Position numbers and translations under genes: made by a program | The notes under the pieces: model-generated | Seen by the model: only the letters and a program-made list of their open reading frames with translations | Database searches by the model: none | Told to the model about the DNA's origin: nothing | Assembly: GCA_015063985.1 (NCBI GenBank) | Contig: SVTC01000004.1 | Span: forward strand, 1 to 64,000 | Reading direction: 5' to 3' | DNA: 64,000 nt | Origin: Oscillospiraceae bacterium | Lineage (GTDB): Bacteria > Bacillota > Clostridia > Oscillospirales > SIG627 | Shown: in pieces, positions 7,833 through 15,575 of the stretch | Numbering within the stretch: position 1 is the stretch's first letter | Layout: each line of letters opens with the position of its first letter

Positions 7833-7928
7833 TCGGGCTCGCCTATCATCCAAAACGGCAAGCTCGTCGGCGCTGTAACGCATGTTATGGTTGCAGACCT
7901 CACCGAGGGGTATGGGATTATATGTTAA
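7830..7928 (+). pseudogene. spoIVB: displaced 3' end of spoIVB, copy 3 (divergent)
   Basis: Thirty-two codons plus stop: [18 protein letters not shown], then [13 protein letters not shown]. The catalytic-serine segment is conserved, but the bases use different codons from copies 1 and 2 throughout, and the tail is about ten residues shorter. This is a distinct spoIVB allele rather than a duplicate of copies 1 and 2. If the array grew by repeated insertion at spoIVB, this most distal copy would be the oldest tail. It has its own hairpin terminator. Confidence 0.8.
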
Positions 7929-7953
7929 GCTCTGCGGACTATACCGCAGAGCT
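7928..7953. terminator. hairpin terminator behind spoIVB tail 3
   Basis: A perfect 10-bp stem, AGCTCTGCGG with CCGCAGAGCT around a 6-base loop, begins at the stop codon of the fragment. It also overlaps the last codons of the minus-strand membrane protein gene, so it separates two convergent units. Confidence 0.65.
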
Positions 7954-8511
7954 ACTGTTATCAATATCAACCTTTTGCCGTTTCTTCCTGCGGGCAAAAT
8001 GATTGGAAAAGAGGGCAAAACTGCCAATAAAAACGCCGATCAGGCATAATCCGACCAAAACAAAATACAATCCGTTTTCCAATCGTGTTTGGCTTTTTGC
8101 ATCGTCAAAGGAAAGAATGACTTCGTTATCAGACTTCAATTCCCAAACGTCTTGCGAATTGGGGTGGAGAAGCATATCTAACCGTTGGCCCTTTTCCAAA
8201 GCCTCAAGCTTTTCATCCATTTCCACGTGATAAGCGGCGGTATTTAAATAAAGCTCGCTTCTGTCAATAAAACGGATCTGTACTTCGTTTACTGCTCCGC
8301 TTTTACCGTATGAAAGCCTGTATGAATCAAAGCTTCCCGTTGCAGCTACGGCTTCTTCGCGGTCGATCAATTGATTAAGATACAAGCAATTATACGTGAA
8401 GATACTCCCTAAAACACTACCCAAAGCAATGAAGAAAATACACATCCACAAGGGGATATCCGCAAAATCTATTCTTTTTGTAGCCTTGATCTTATGTTGC
8501 TTTTTCTTCAT
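7939..8511 (-). CDS. DUF3592-like two-TM membrane protein
   Basis: A 190-aa protein with a basic N-terminus, a transmembrane segment at about residues 22-45 (MCIFFIALGSVLGSIFTY), an extracytoplasmic domain of about 95 residues, a second transmembrane segment at about 147-168 (YFVLVGLCLIGVFIGSF), and a basic tail (ARRKKRQK). The topology and the small beta-rich middle (YHVEMDEKLEALEKGQRLDM) resemble DUF3592 proteins, whose function is not established. It lies 9 bp downstream of the Doc-like toxin gene on the same strand and may be cotranscribed, but no functional link is evident. Confidence 0.7.
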   Translation of the reverse strand: MKKKQHKIKATKRIDFADIPLWMCIFFIALGSVLGSIFTYNCLYLNQLIDREEAVAATGSFDSYRLSYGKSGAVNEVQIRFIDRSELYLNTAAYHVEMDEKLEALEKGQRLDMLLHPNSQDVWELKSDNEVILSFDDAKSQTRLENGLYFVLVGLCLIGVFIGSFALFSNHFARRKKRQKVDIDNSSSAV

Positions 8512-8520
8512 AAAGAATTA

Positions 8521-8898
8521 TTACTCCTCATTCTCCAATATCCAATCAAGGAGCTCTTGGTATTTCATCTCACCTGCCGCAACCGCAAGACCGACACGGG
8601 CGACCTCGGCGTTGATGGGGCGAAGCTTGATACCGTTGATTTCAAGGAAGGTCAAAAGCACGAACATACCGATTCTCTTGTTTCCGTCCACGAAGGCGTG
8701 GTTGGAGATAAGCGCAAAGCCGAGCCGTGCACCCTTTTCCTGCTTGGTTGGATATAACTCTTTTCCGCCAAATGTGGCAAATGCCGACTCCAGCGCACTG
8801 TTGAGAAGAGCAATATCGCGCACGTTGGGATCTCCGCCCGTTTCTGCCGTAATGAGCTTGTGCAGTGAAAGCACCTTTTCTTGACTGAGCTTTATCAT
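8521..8898 (-). CDS. doc: Doc-family toxin (Fic fold)
   Basis: A 125-aa death-on-curing protein. The defining Fic/Doc motif HAFVDGNKRIG lies near residues 66-76 and matches the HxFx(D/N)GNKR consensus. Doc toxins phosphorylate elongation factor Tu and arrest translation until neutralised by Phd. The gene overlaps the upstream Phd-like gene by 4 bp, the normal antitoxin-first arrangement. The length equals the family norm, so it appears intact. It lies directly after the spoIVB array, a location that fits a stabilising module of a genomic island, though this is inference. Confidence 0.9.
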   Translation of the reverse strand: MIKLSQEKVLSLHKLITAETGGDPNVRDIALLNSALESAFATFGGKELYPTKQEKGARLGFALISNHAFVDGNKRIGMFVLLTFLEINGIKLRPINAEVARVGLAVAAGEMKYQELLDWILENEE

Positions 8899-9137
8899 TT
8901 TGCAAGCTCCTCAAAGGCGGGGCGGTAAATCCTCAGGATACGTGCCGCCACAAAGTCGATCTTCTCATCGTCGGTCATTTCAACGGTAGAATCCTGTTCT
9001 ATATCTACCAGCTTGTATTTGGGCTTGTTGTTCTTGAAAATATAAAGCTCGCCGTGCTTATCTGCCATTCTGGCCACACGGGAAAAATTTTGATTTGCTT
9101 CGGAGATCGAAACTATCCTATTCGTATTCAAATTCAT
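8895..9137 (-). CDS. phd: Phd/YefM-family antitoxin
   Basis: An 80-aa antitoxin. The N-terminal half (RIVSISEANQNFSRVARMAD, then GELYIFKNNKPKYKLVDI) is the Phd/YefM DNA-binding fold, and the C-terminal half (ILRIYRPAFEELAK) would be the disordered segment that wraps the toxin. It is preceded by AAGGAGG at good spacing and by a strong promoter at 9169-9197. Repeated TAGGATTAT and TAGGATATT blocks around that promoter are candidate autoregulatory sites, since Phd normally represses its own operon. Confidence 0.88.
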   Translation of the reverse strand: MNLNTNRIVSISEANQNFSRVARMADKHGELYIFKNNKPKYKLVDIEQDSTVEMTDDEKIDFVAARILRIYRPAFEELAK

Positions 9138-9168
9138 TATAAATACCTCCTTATAGGATTATGATAAT

Positions 9169-9197
9169 ATTGTACATAAATTTTAGGATATTGTCAA
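9169..9197 (-). promoter_or_regulatory. promoter of the phd-doc operon
   Basis: On the minus strand, TTGACA (9192-9197) and TACAAT (9169-9174) are separated by 17 bp. Similar TAGGAT(T)AT blocks flank the -10 region, consistent with a repressor site. Confidence 0.7.
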
Positions 9198-9238
9198 CCT
9201 GAATCAGACTTTTTATAAGCTTCTTATCGTTGTCTTTT

Positions 9239-10036
9239 TTATCCCAAATTATTCCTTTTAAATTCACCGGGAGTGAGACCTACCTTGTTTTTAAAAAAGC
9301 GGACGAAATAGCTTACGTCGTCAAATCCGCATTTTTCAGCGATCTCCGTTACGGTATAATATCCGCTGTTCAAATATTCCTTGGCGTAATAAAGCCGTAT
9401 GGAATCTCGGTATTGCAAGGGAGGATCGGGATATACCTTATTCCATTCCCGCCTGAAATTCGTTACGCTCATATTGGAGAGCTTTGCCAATTCCTCCAAG
9501 GAGATCGGCTGATGGAAATGCTGCTCTATATATTCCCTTGCGGGAAGCAGCCTGCGGTAAGATGCCGCATTTTGTCGATTGATCCAATCGGAATAGAAAA
9601 TCGAAAGCAGCTCGTAGAGATGACCTGTCGCCTGCAGCTCGAAGCCTGTGTTTTTCCACGTCCACGCGTTTGTTAATTCTATAAACTTTCTTTTGAGCCG
9701 CTCCGAGCCTTCTTCCTGCAGCAGGGAATAGGGCTTATTGAAAAAATCCGATCTTGACGTATCCAAGTGAATATCAAAATTTACGGTGTAATGCTCGAAT
9801 TCCCTTTCCGTAACGATGGAATAAGCGCAATCGGGAGAAAGAAACAGTGTATCACCCTCTGTAATTGTGATGCGTTCACCTGTAAACATTCGGTATTCCG
9901 CACTGCCGCTTTGCACGTAAACCAGACCGTAATGACCTCTTCCCGAGGGGTACTCGCACCTATGGACTCGGTCAAGAACGTATTTATGTGCAATGTGTAT
10001 TTTTTTGATATCCAAATAAAAATCCTCTGAAAACAT
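9239..10036 (-). CDS. AraC-family regulator, divergent from sugar isomerase
   Basis: A 265-aa regulator with an N-terminal cupin sensor (GLVYVQSGSAEYRMFTGE, then TEGDTLFLSPDCAYSI) and a C-terminal AraC domain (LAKLSNMSVTNFRREWNK and VTEIAEKCGFDDVSYFVRFF, ending LTPGEFKRN). GGGGGAG precedes the ATG. It has its own sigma-A promoter (10067-10095), which is only 7 bp from a 42-bp element also found upstream of the operon at 34842. The regulator is therefore the prime candidate to bind that element and to activate the isomerase gene while controlling itself. Confidence 0.9.
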   Translation of the reverse strand: MFSEDFYLDIKKIHIAHKYVLDRVHRCEYPSGRGHYGLVYVQSGSAEYRMFTGERITITEGDTLFLSPDCAYSIVTEREFEHYTVNFDIHLDTSRSDFFNKPYSLLQEEGSERLKRKFIELTNAWTWKNTGFELQATGHLYELLSIFYSDWINRQNAASYRRLLPAREYIEQHFHQPISLEELAKLSNMSVTNFRREWNKVYPDPPLQYRDSIRLYYAKEYLNSGYYTVTEIAEKCGFDDVSYFVRFFKNKVGLTPGEFKRNNLG

Positions 10037-10066
10037 CGTGGCTCATCTCCCCCTTTTGATGGCCAG

Positions 10067-10166
10067 AGTATAGCACGAACCGACGCTTTTGTCAAGCGAT
10101 AATGGACAGATCGTCCTATAAACGGTCATATTATTCCTTGATATGTGAGGCAAATTATGCTAAAAT
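10067..10166. promoter_or_regulatory. divergent promoters with shared 42-bp operator, copy 1
   Basis: On the minus strand, TTGACA (10090-10095) and TATACT (10067-10072) are spaced 17 bp. On the plus strand, TTGATA (10138-10143) and TAAAAT (10161-10166) are spaced 17 bp. The stretch 10102-10143, which ends in the plus-strand -35 box, is 38/42 identical to 34755-34796, and all four differences are transitions. It contains GGACAGATCGTCC, a near-palindrome, then CCTATAAACGG and CATATTATTCC. This is the placement expected of a class II activator site. Confidence 0.8.
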
Positions 10167-10189
10167 GCTTTAAAAAGGAGGATTTAACG

Positions 10190-11617
10190 ATGAAAAAAGC
10201 AAAAATCGCAATTGTAAGCTTGGGACACTACGTTTACTTCGAGCAATTCAGCGGGCTTCGCGAGGAGCTTATGCAAAAGAGCGAGGAGTTCAGATCCTAT
10301 ACGGATCCCGAAGTCTGTGATCTTATCGATATTGGTTATATAGACTGTGCAGAGGCGGCTTTTGATGCCGTAAAGGCGCTGAAAAAGGAGGATGCTGATC
10401 TTTTATTCCTTCTTCTTTCCACCTATGTTCCGTCGGCGGTCGCCGCACCCTTTGCAAGATACCTTGATATCCCTCAGGTTCTGGTTGCCATTCAGCCGCT
10501 GGAGCATCTGGATTATTCTCATACCACCACCTATATGCAGCTTTGCAACGACGACGTTTGCGCAATGCCCGAGGTCGCGGGTGTATACGAGCGCCTCGGT
10601 AAAGGTATCCCGCCCTGCATTGTGGCATCATCCTCGCAAGGGGAAAGGATCAAAAAGCAGGTGTCGGAATGGGTGTCGGCGGCTTCTGCTATGGCAGGCT
10701 TTAAGTACGAGACCTTCGGTTATCTCGGACACAGCTACGAGGGAATGTACGATATGCACACCGACCCCACCGCCTTCACCGCCGCCTTCGGCGCTCATGT
10801 CAAAATGCTGGAAATGTGTGAGCTGGCAAGGCTCTCGGATTCGGTCACCGATGAAGAGATCGGGGAGCAGATCAAGGAATTTATCGATACCTTTGAGATA
10901 TGCGATCCGTCCATCGATCCGCTGACCGACTACGTGAAAAAGGAGGATCTTGCCTATTCCGCACGGCAGGCGGTAGCCCTCAAAAAAATGGTACGGAATA
11001 ATAAGCTGACGGCTCTCGCTTACTATTACAAGAGTGAGCCTGGCAATCCGTATGAGCAGTTGGCCGCAAACCTCATCATCGGTAATACCCTTTTGACCTC
11101 CTCGGGGATCCCGTTGGCAGGAGAGGCAGACCTGAAAACCGCCGCTGCTATGCTTATTATGAAGAATATCGGAGGAGGAGGCTCCTTTGCCGAGATCCAT
11201 CCCTTTGACGTTTGCGATGACGTTGTGCTCATCGGACACGACGGTCCCCACAATATTGCCATTGCCGAGGGTAAGCCCAGACTTCGTAAGCTGAAAAAGT
11301 ATCACGGCAAATCGGGAAGCGGCATCGGAGTGGAGTTCTCTCTCAAGGCGGGGCCCGTCACTCTGCTCAGCATCAACGTTGACCGTAACGGCAGATTCCG
11401 TATGATCGCGGCAGAGGGCACCTCCATTGCGGGGGACATTCCTCAAACCGGAAACACCAATACACGCGTAAGCTTCGGCAGTGACGTGTGCGGATTTCTC
11501 TCCCGTTGGTGTGAGGCGGGTCCTACCCATCATCTGGCACTCGGCGTGGGACATCATATTGACACCTTGCGAAAATTTGCTCGTATCAGCGGAATTGAGT
11601 TGATCGAGGTCCGCTGA
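10190..11617 (+). CDS. L-fucose/L-arabinose isomerase-like protein
   Basis: A 475-aa protein of the L-fucose/L-arabinose isomerase superfamily. The N-terminal half has alternating Rossmann-like segments (KIAIVSLGHYVYFEQF, then DADLLFLLLSTYVPSAVAAP). The C-terminal half carries IHPFDVCDDVVLIGHDGP and the HHLALGVGHHID segment near the end, where family metal ligands lie. It would interconvert an aldose and a ketose in the cytoplasm. Sugar specificity cannot be assigned. ATG 10190 is chosen because AAAAGGAGG sits 7 bp upstream. The 42-bp operator lies upstream. Its stop codon is followed in the same frame by a headless WbsX/GH99-like remnant, so a deletion probably removed the sequence between this gene and that one. 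Confidence 0.85.
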   Translation: MKKAKIAIVSLGHYVYFEQFSGLREELMQKSEEFRSYTDPEVCDLIDIGYIDCAEAAFDAVKALKKEDADLLFLLLSTYVPSAVAAPFARYLDIPQVLVAIQPLEHLDYSHTTTYMQLCNDDVCAMPEVAGVYERLGKGIPPCIVASSSQGERIKKQVSEWVSAASAMAGFKYETFGYLGHSYEGMYDMHTDPTAFTAAFGAHVKMLEMCELARLSDSVTDEEIGEQIKEFIDTFEICDPSIDPLTDYVKKEDLAYSARQAVALKKMVRNNKLTALAYYYKSEPGNPYEQLAANLIIGNTLLTSSGIPLAGEADLKTAAAMLIMKNIGGGGSFAEIHPFDVCDDVVLIGHDGPHNIAIAEGKPRLRKLKKYHGKSGSGIGVEFSLKAGPVTLLSINVDRNGRFRMIAAEGTSIAGDIPQTGNTNTRVSFGSDVCGFLSRWCEAGPTHHLALGVGHHIDTLRKFARISGIELIEVR

Positions 11618-12166
11618 CACGAGATCGGCGGAGGGAGCACGGAAGATGCTCTTTGGGAATTCAAAGAAAAGGCGAAAAAAGCGGGGCTTGGAGGAATCGA
11701 GCTGATCGCTATCGCAAACCGAGACACCTCCCTTTTGGATGAAAACACCTCTGTTCAGGATTTTATCTTTTCCCCCATTTTCGACGGTGTTACCCATTAT
11801 CAGTTCTGCAACATGACCGACGTTAACAGAAGCTACGGTGAATGTTTGGAGGATGTTAAGGAAGTGTGGAAAAAATGCTTTGAAAAAACAAATGGAAAAT
11901 ATTATCCCCGGGTCTCTTTGGGGTGGGATTCCACACCCAGATATAACAGCCTTGCCCGCCACCGCATTTTGAAGGATAATACCCCTGAAAACGTGAAAAA
12001 AGCCTTTGAGGCGGCAAAAAGCTTTTTGGATGCCCGCCCCGAGATAAAAGCTCCGTTTATCACTGTAAATAGCTGGAACGAATGGACGGAAGGCAGCTAC
12101 CTTGAGCCCGACGATCTTAACGGCTATGGCTATCTGGAGGCAATTAAAGAGGTCTTTAAGGCTTAA
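11618..12166 (+). pseudogene. headless GH99/WbsX-like gene remnant
   Basis: The reading frame is open immediately after the isomerase stop, starting HEIGGGSTEDALWEFKEKAK and running 182 codons to TAA 12166. The segments FVTVNSWNEWTEG-like (here FITVNSWNEWTEGSYLEPDD) and YGYLEAIKEV match the C-terminal end of GH99-like WbsX-domain proteins; compare DNWNEWDEGHYVSPSHEFGF in the intact gene at 34842. There is no start codon with a ribosome binding site until ATG 11735, and a protein from there would lack most of the barrel. It shares a frame and a junction with the isomerase, so I call it a truncated 3' remnant left by a deletion. Confidence 0.75.
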
Positions 12167-12195
12167 ATCGGGCATTTTATATTTTAAAATTAAAT

Positions 12196-12250
12196 ATCCC
12201 TCCTGCGTTAAAGCTTTTTGCTTATCAAAAACGCGGGAGGGATGTTTTTA
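12196..12250. terminator. hairpin between convergent genes
   Basis: ATCCCTCCTGCGTT (12196-12209) pairs with AACGCGGGAGGGAT (12230-12243), with one G-T pair, and is followed by GTTTTTATTT. It ends the isomerase unit and abuts the stop of the convergent QueG-like gene. Confidence 0.85.
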
Positions 12251-14464
12251 TTTCTTTTTAGCCAAAGGGCAAGCTTGCAGGCAACGCTCAACGATTATGT
12301 CGATAAAAAATGGATTGCGGTAAGCCAAAGTTTGTATCTTGTCCTTTTGGGAAATTATTTCTTCAATGGTTTCGGGGGTCAATTCCTTTGGAAGCTCAAT
12401 ATCCGGCAGCTTCCAGCCAAGCTGATCGGAGCCTGCTTTGCCGGACATCGCAAGAGAGCGCGCCCAGGTGCAGCGCAAGGGATCGCAAGCCATCACTTCA
12501 TAACTTTCGTTTTCTCTTATTTCTACCTTTTGCAGATCTGCTTTAAGGGCTTTTGTGGGGCAAGCTTTGGCGCACAAACTGCAGTTTTCGGGGCAAAGGG
12601 CTTTTTCTGCCGATATGGGACTAAAAGACGCATCGGTAAGGATGAAGGCGTAGCGCATGCTGACACCCAATTTTTCGTTTGCCGCCATACCGTTTTTTGC
12701 TAATGCTCCCAAGCCCGCCGCCACAGCGTAAGGACCGTTGGCGCGAAGATCGGGCATGTGTCTGCCGAATTTGTTTATCGTCATCTCGGATTCGGGAGCA
12801 AGATCGCCCAGAGGCACAGCCTTGTAGCCCTTTTTCTCCAGAATGTTGCAAAGATCCGATGCCGCCCAGAAGCATTCCTTTATTGATTCATAATGGCTGA
12901 AAGCGTATGCGGCGCCGCATTCCGCCTCCTGATTGCAGGCAAGCTCTGTCACTCTTTGGGGAATTCCCTGACTAAGGGCGATAATGCTCTTTGCAAAAGG
13001 ATAGGCTTCAAGCACTTTTTTCATACCGGGATAGCTGATCCCATCGGTTTTTCCCACCGTGACAAGATCCATTTCCTTTAAACATTCAAGCTTTTTTAGA
13101 GAATTGCTGTCTGATAAATTTTCATCCCAAGTCTGAAGCGCTTGGCTGAAAATGGGCTCAAAGGGGACGTCTGTGATTACCGCGCCCAGATGAATGTGTT
13201 TTCCTTCCTTTTCCCAATGGGCGTTTTTAGCTCCCTGTCTTGCAATTCCCGTCAGATACCAATCCTGAATCGCTTCGTGGCCGAGATCGTCCAAGTATCT
13301 TGTTATATCAATGGTGGCACAGCCCAAACGGTCGATCACGCTTCGTCTCAGATGGCGCCAGTTTCTTTGTTGCCAAGGATCGTTTTCGTGGTCAAAGGCG
13401 TGGATAAATCTGCCGTAGAGGATAACTGTTTTGAATTTATTGAAAAATTGCTCGGTTCGAAAGCCTTGGTGGAAATTCTTTTTGTTTTCCTCGAAGGCAG
13501 AAAGAGGCTGGATCGAAATGCAATCCGCACCTGCATCTGCGGCAATTTCTTTGATCTTTTTTAGCATTTCATCCAAAGAAGCTTCGCTCTTTTCCTTTTT
13601 TCTGCGGGGATTTGGAGCGTAATCCCGCTCAAGGCTTCTTTGCTTGGGGGTCATACAATGCTTGAAGGAGGCGCACATATATCCGTGATTGTCAACAGTG
13701 GGAACCGTGTCAATGGCTTTATAGATACCTTCCTCGTCCATTTTGTCGATAGGCGCTAAATATTTCGTGTCGAGGTGGGCTTGCTCGCCGTAGAAACAGC
13801 GCCAGCGGTTGATGTTGGGATAACGGATCTTCTTTCCTTCGATGGTGTATTCAATGAAGTTCGGCTCGTTAAGGCGCTCTTGGGAATAGTTTCTGCCGAT
13901 ACAGTGACGGGCGCAAGCCTTGCAACCGTCGCAAAGGGGAGGACCGTCGTAAAGGGGATCGCTCTCCAATTCCGCAGAGGTGATAAAGGAGATAATTCTC
14001 ACTCTCGGGCCGTATTTGGGGCTGAGAACCATACCGTGATAACCGTATTCTCCCAAGCCGCAGGCAACGAAAGCGCTCATGTGGCTCCATGATGCGGCGT
14101 GCTCAAAGGGAATGTCTTTGTAATATCTGTGCCGCCAATATGTAGTGCAGGGCTGAGGGATAGTTGCGTAGCCCTCCTTTTCCAGATATCGGCTGATGCG
14201 GTAGCAAACAGCGTCCAGCTTTGGGATCATACCGATCTGAAATGCCGCAGGGTAGTTGGGGTTTGGCTCTCCGCACCAATCAACCGATGCATCGGGGTGG
14301 TGGATCCCAAGACAGATAACGCTTTTTGCCTCGGGAAGGTGAGCTTGGGGCTTTAACATGTGGGGCGCGCCTTCATAGCGTGACACGGGGGCAATACCAA
14401 CCATATCCGCACCTAAATTCAGCGCCATTTCCTTTATTGCTTTGGTTAATTCCTGTTTTGTCAT
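12248..14464 (-). CDS. three-module QueG-like iron-sulfur protein
   Basis: A 738-aa protein built from repeats of the epoxyqueuosine reductase/reductive dehalogenase-like fold. Module 1 (about 1-290) begins ALNLGADMVGIAPVSRYEG and has cluster cysteines C178, C181, C184 and C188 (CDGCKACARHC). Module 2 (about 297-450) restarts with KEIAADAGADCISIQPLSAF but has no cysteine cluster. Module 3 (about 455-738) restarts with LKEMDLVTVGKTDGISYPGM and has C624, C628, C631 and C635 (CPENCSLCAKACPTKAL). QueG itself is about half this length with two clusters and a corrinoid cofactor. Here each cysteine-bearing module shows one obvious four-cysteine set, with extra cysteines further on. The divergent AraC gene and the SGNH esterase beyond it suggest a catabolic role; a reductive step on an aromatic or ether substrate is possible. 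The function is unknown. Confidence 0.75.
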   Translation of the reverse strand: MTKQELTKAIKEMALNLGADMVGIAPVSRYEGAPHMLKPQAHLPEAKSVICLGIHHPDASVDWCGEPNPNYPAAFQIGMIPKLDAVCYRISRYLEKEGYATIPQPCTTYWRHRYYKDIPFEHAASWSHMSAFVACGLGEYGYHGMVLSPKYGPRVRIISFITSAELESDPLYDGPPLCDGCKACARHCIGRNYSQERLNEPNFIEYTIEGKKIRYPNINRWRCFYGEQAHLDTKYLAPIDKMDEEGIYKAIDTVPTVDNHGYMCASFKHCMTPKQRSLERDYAPNPRRKKEKSEASLDEMLKKIKEIAADAGADCISIQPLSAFEENKKNFHQGFRTEQFFNKFKTVILYGRFIHAFDHENDPWQQRNWRHLRRSVIDRLGCATIDITRYLDDLGHEAIQDWYLTGIARQGAKNAHWEKEGKHIHLGAVITDVPFEPIFSQALQTWDENLSDSNSLKKLECLKEMDLVTVGKTDGISYPGMKKVLEAYPFAKSIIALSQGIPQRVTELACNQEAECGAAYAFSHYESIKECFWAASDLCNILEKKGYKAVPLGDLAPESEMTINKFGRHMPDLRANGPYAVAAGLGALAKNGMAANEKLGVSMRYAFILTDASFSPISAEKALCPENCSLCAKACPTKALKADLQKVEIRENESYEVMACDPLRCTWARSLAMSGKAGSDQLGWKLPDIELPKELTPETIEEIISQKDKIQTLAYRNPFFIDIIVERCLQACPLAKKK

Positions 14465-14547
14465 AGCTTGAAATTTTTTTCCTTTTTGCTTTTTTACTAT
14501 TATGACACGAAAAACAAAATATAAGAATAGACTTTTTTAACATATTA

Positions 14548-14579
14548 CTGTACTTTTTCTCTTTTTTGTGATATACTGA
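14548..14579 (+). promoter_or_regulatory. AraC promoter with motif shared with 15494
   Basis: CTGTACTTTTT, a T-rich spacer, and TGATATACTG form a block in which TGTACT and TATACT are 17 bp apart. The same block, 26/32 identical, lies upstream of the SGNH gene at 15494-15525. The poor -35 (TGTACT) suggests activator dependence, presumably on the AraC protein encoded at 14597. Confidence 0.6.
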
Positions 14580-14596
14580 CCTTGGAGGGATGCATT

Positions 14597-15403
14597 TTGG
14601 AACTCTTTGAAGAACGCAGATTCGTTCCTTTTTTGTCGGAACTGCGCCTTTATTCCTGCGGACGGCGAATAAAGAATTTTAACCACTGTTACGGTCCTCA
14701 CGAAAAGGACAGATTTCTTTTGTATTTTGTCAAGGAAGGCAGTGCCGAGCTTGATTTCGGCGAAAAAAAGACTGTGATTTGCGAAAACACCTTTCTGGTC
14801 ATTTTCCCCAAAAGCCAATTTGGCTACGTTTGCCGCAAAAATCTTCCTTGGAGCATAAAGTGGCTGGCTGTACAAGGGGATGCCTTGGAAGGATATCTTT
14901 CTCTTTTGGGAATTACTCCCGAAAATCCTTATATGCCCTTAAAAGAGCCTTGGGCTATAGAAAAGGAGCTGGATCGCCTTTATGATCTCACGAAAAATTC
15001 AAGTCTCACCGACAGCCTTGAAGCTCTTGGGGGAGTTTACCGCATTTTGAGCCTTTTGGCATCGGACAGAGAAAAAAACATGCCTTGTAATTCCTATGTG
15101 TTAAAAGCTCTGGAGCTTATTGAAAGCTCATATAAAAACCCCGATTTCACAGTTCTTGCTTTGGCATCGGCAATAGGCTTGCATCCAAACTATCTTTCGG
15201 TTATCTTCAAAAAGGAAATGAAAATATCCCCAAAGAGGTTTTTAACCAAAAAACGCTTGGAATGTGCCTGTGATCTTTTGAGATTCAGCGATCTTAGCAT
15301 ACAAGCCGTTGCAAATGAAAGCGGCTTTAGCGACGAGTTCTATTTCAGCCGTGCCTTTCACAAGCAATACGCCCAAAGTCCAAGTCAATACCGAAAGGAT
15401 TAA
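14597..15403 (+). CDS. AraC-family regulator
   Basis: A 268-aa regulator with a cupin-like N-terminal half (DRFLLYFVKEGSAELDFGEK) and a C-terminal AraC domain (LASAIGLHPNYLSVIFKKEM and IQAVANESGFSDEFYFSRAF, ending SPSQYRKD). I choose the TTG at 14597 because GGAGG (14584-14588) is 8 bp upstream; the TTG at 14582 would lie before the ribosome binding site. It is divergent from the three-module QueG-like gene and upstream of an SGNH hydrolase gene in the same direction, separated by a terminator. Its promoter block is repeated before the hydrolase gene, so the two are probably coregulated. Confidence 0.88.
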   Translation: MELFEERRFVPFLSELRLYSCGRRIKNFNHCYGPHEKDRFLLYFVKEGSAELDFGEKKTVICENTFLVIFPKSQFGYVCRKNLPWSIKWLAVQGDALEGYLSLLGITPENPYMPLKEPWAIEKELDRLYDLTKNSSLTDSLEALGGVYRILSLLASDREKNMPCNSYVLKALELIESSYKNPDFTVLALASAIGLHPNYLSVIFKKEMKISPKRFLTKKRLECACDLLRFSDLSIQAVANESGFSDEFYFSRAFHKQYAQSPSQYRKD

Positions 15404-15413
15404 ATAAGATAAG

Positions 15414-15442
15414 TCAAGGTGATCTGCTCACCTTGATTTTTT
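15414..15442 (+). terminator. intrinsic terminator after AraC gene
   Basis: A perfect 9-bp stem, TCAAGGTGA with TCACCTTGA around TCTGC, is followed by TTTTTTG. It lies 11 bp after the stop codon. Confidence 0.9.
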
Positions 15443-15493
15443 GCTTCCTTATTTTGATCTTTGATGAACATTTTTTTGGGGGGTAACATAAGG

Positions 15494-15525
15494 CTGTACT
15501 TTTTTGGGTTTTTATGATATACTGT
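15494..15525 (+). promoter_or_regulatory. SGNH-hydrolase promoter with shared motif
   Basis: TGTACT (15495-15500) and TATACT (15518-15523) are 17 bp apart, inside a 32-bp block 26/32 identical to the AraC promoter block at 14548-14579. Confidence 0.6.
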
Positions 15526-15575
15526 AAATAGAAAATGCGCAAAGCCTGTTTTTGATAAGGAAAGGAAAATAAAAA

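Noticed and set aside
10628-12175. A 515-codon open frame antisense to the isomerase and WbsX-like remnant
   Set aside because: It crosses two recognised coding regions and a gene junction and has no recognisable domain or ribosome binding site.
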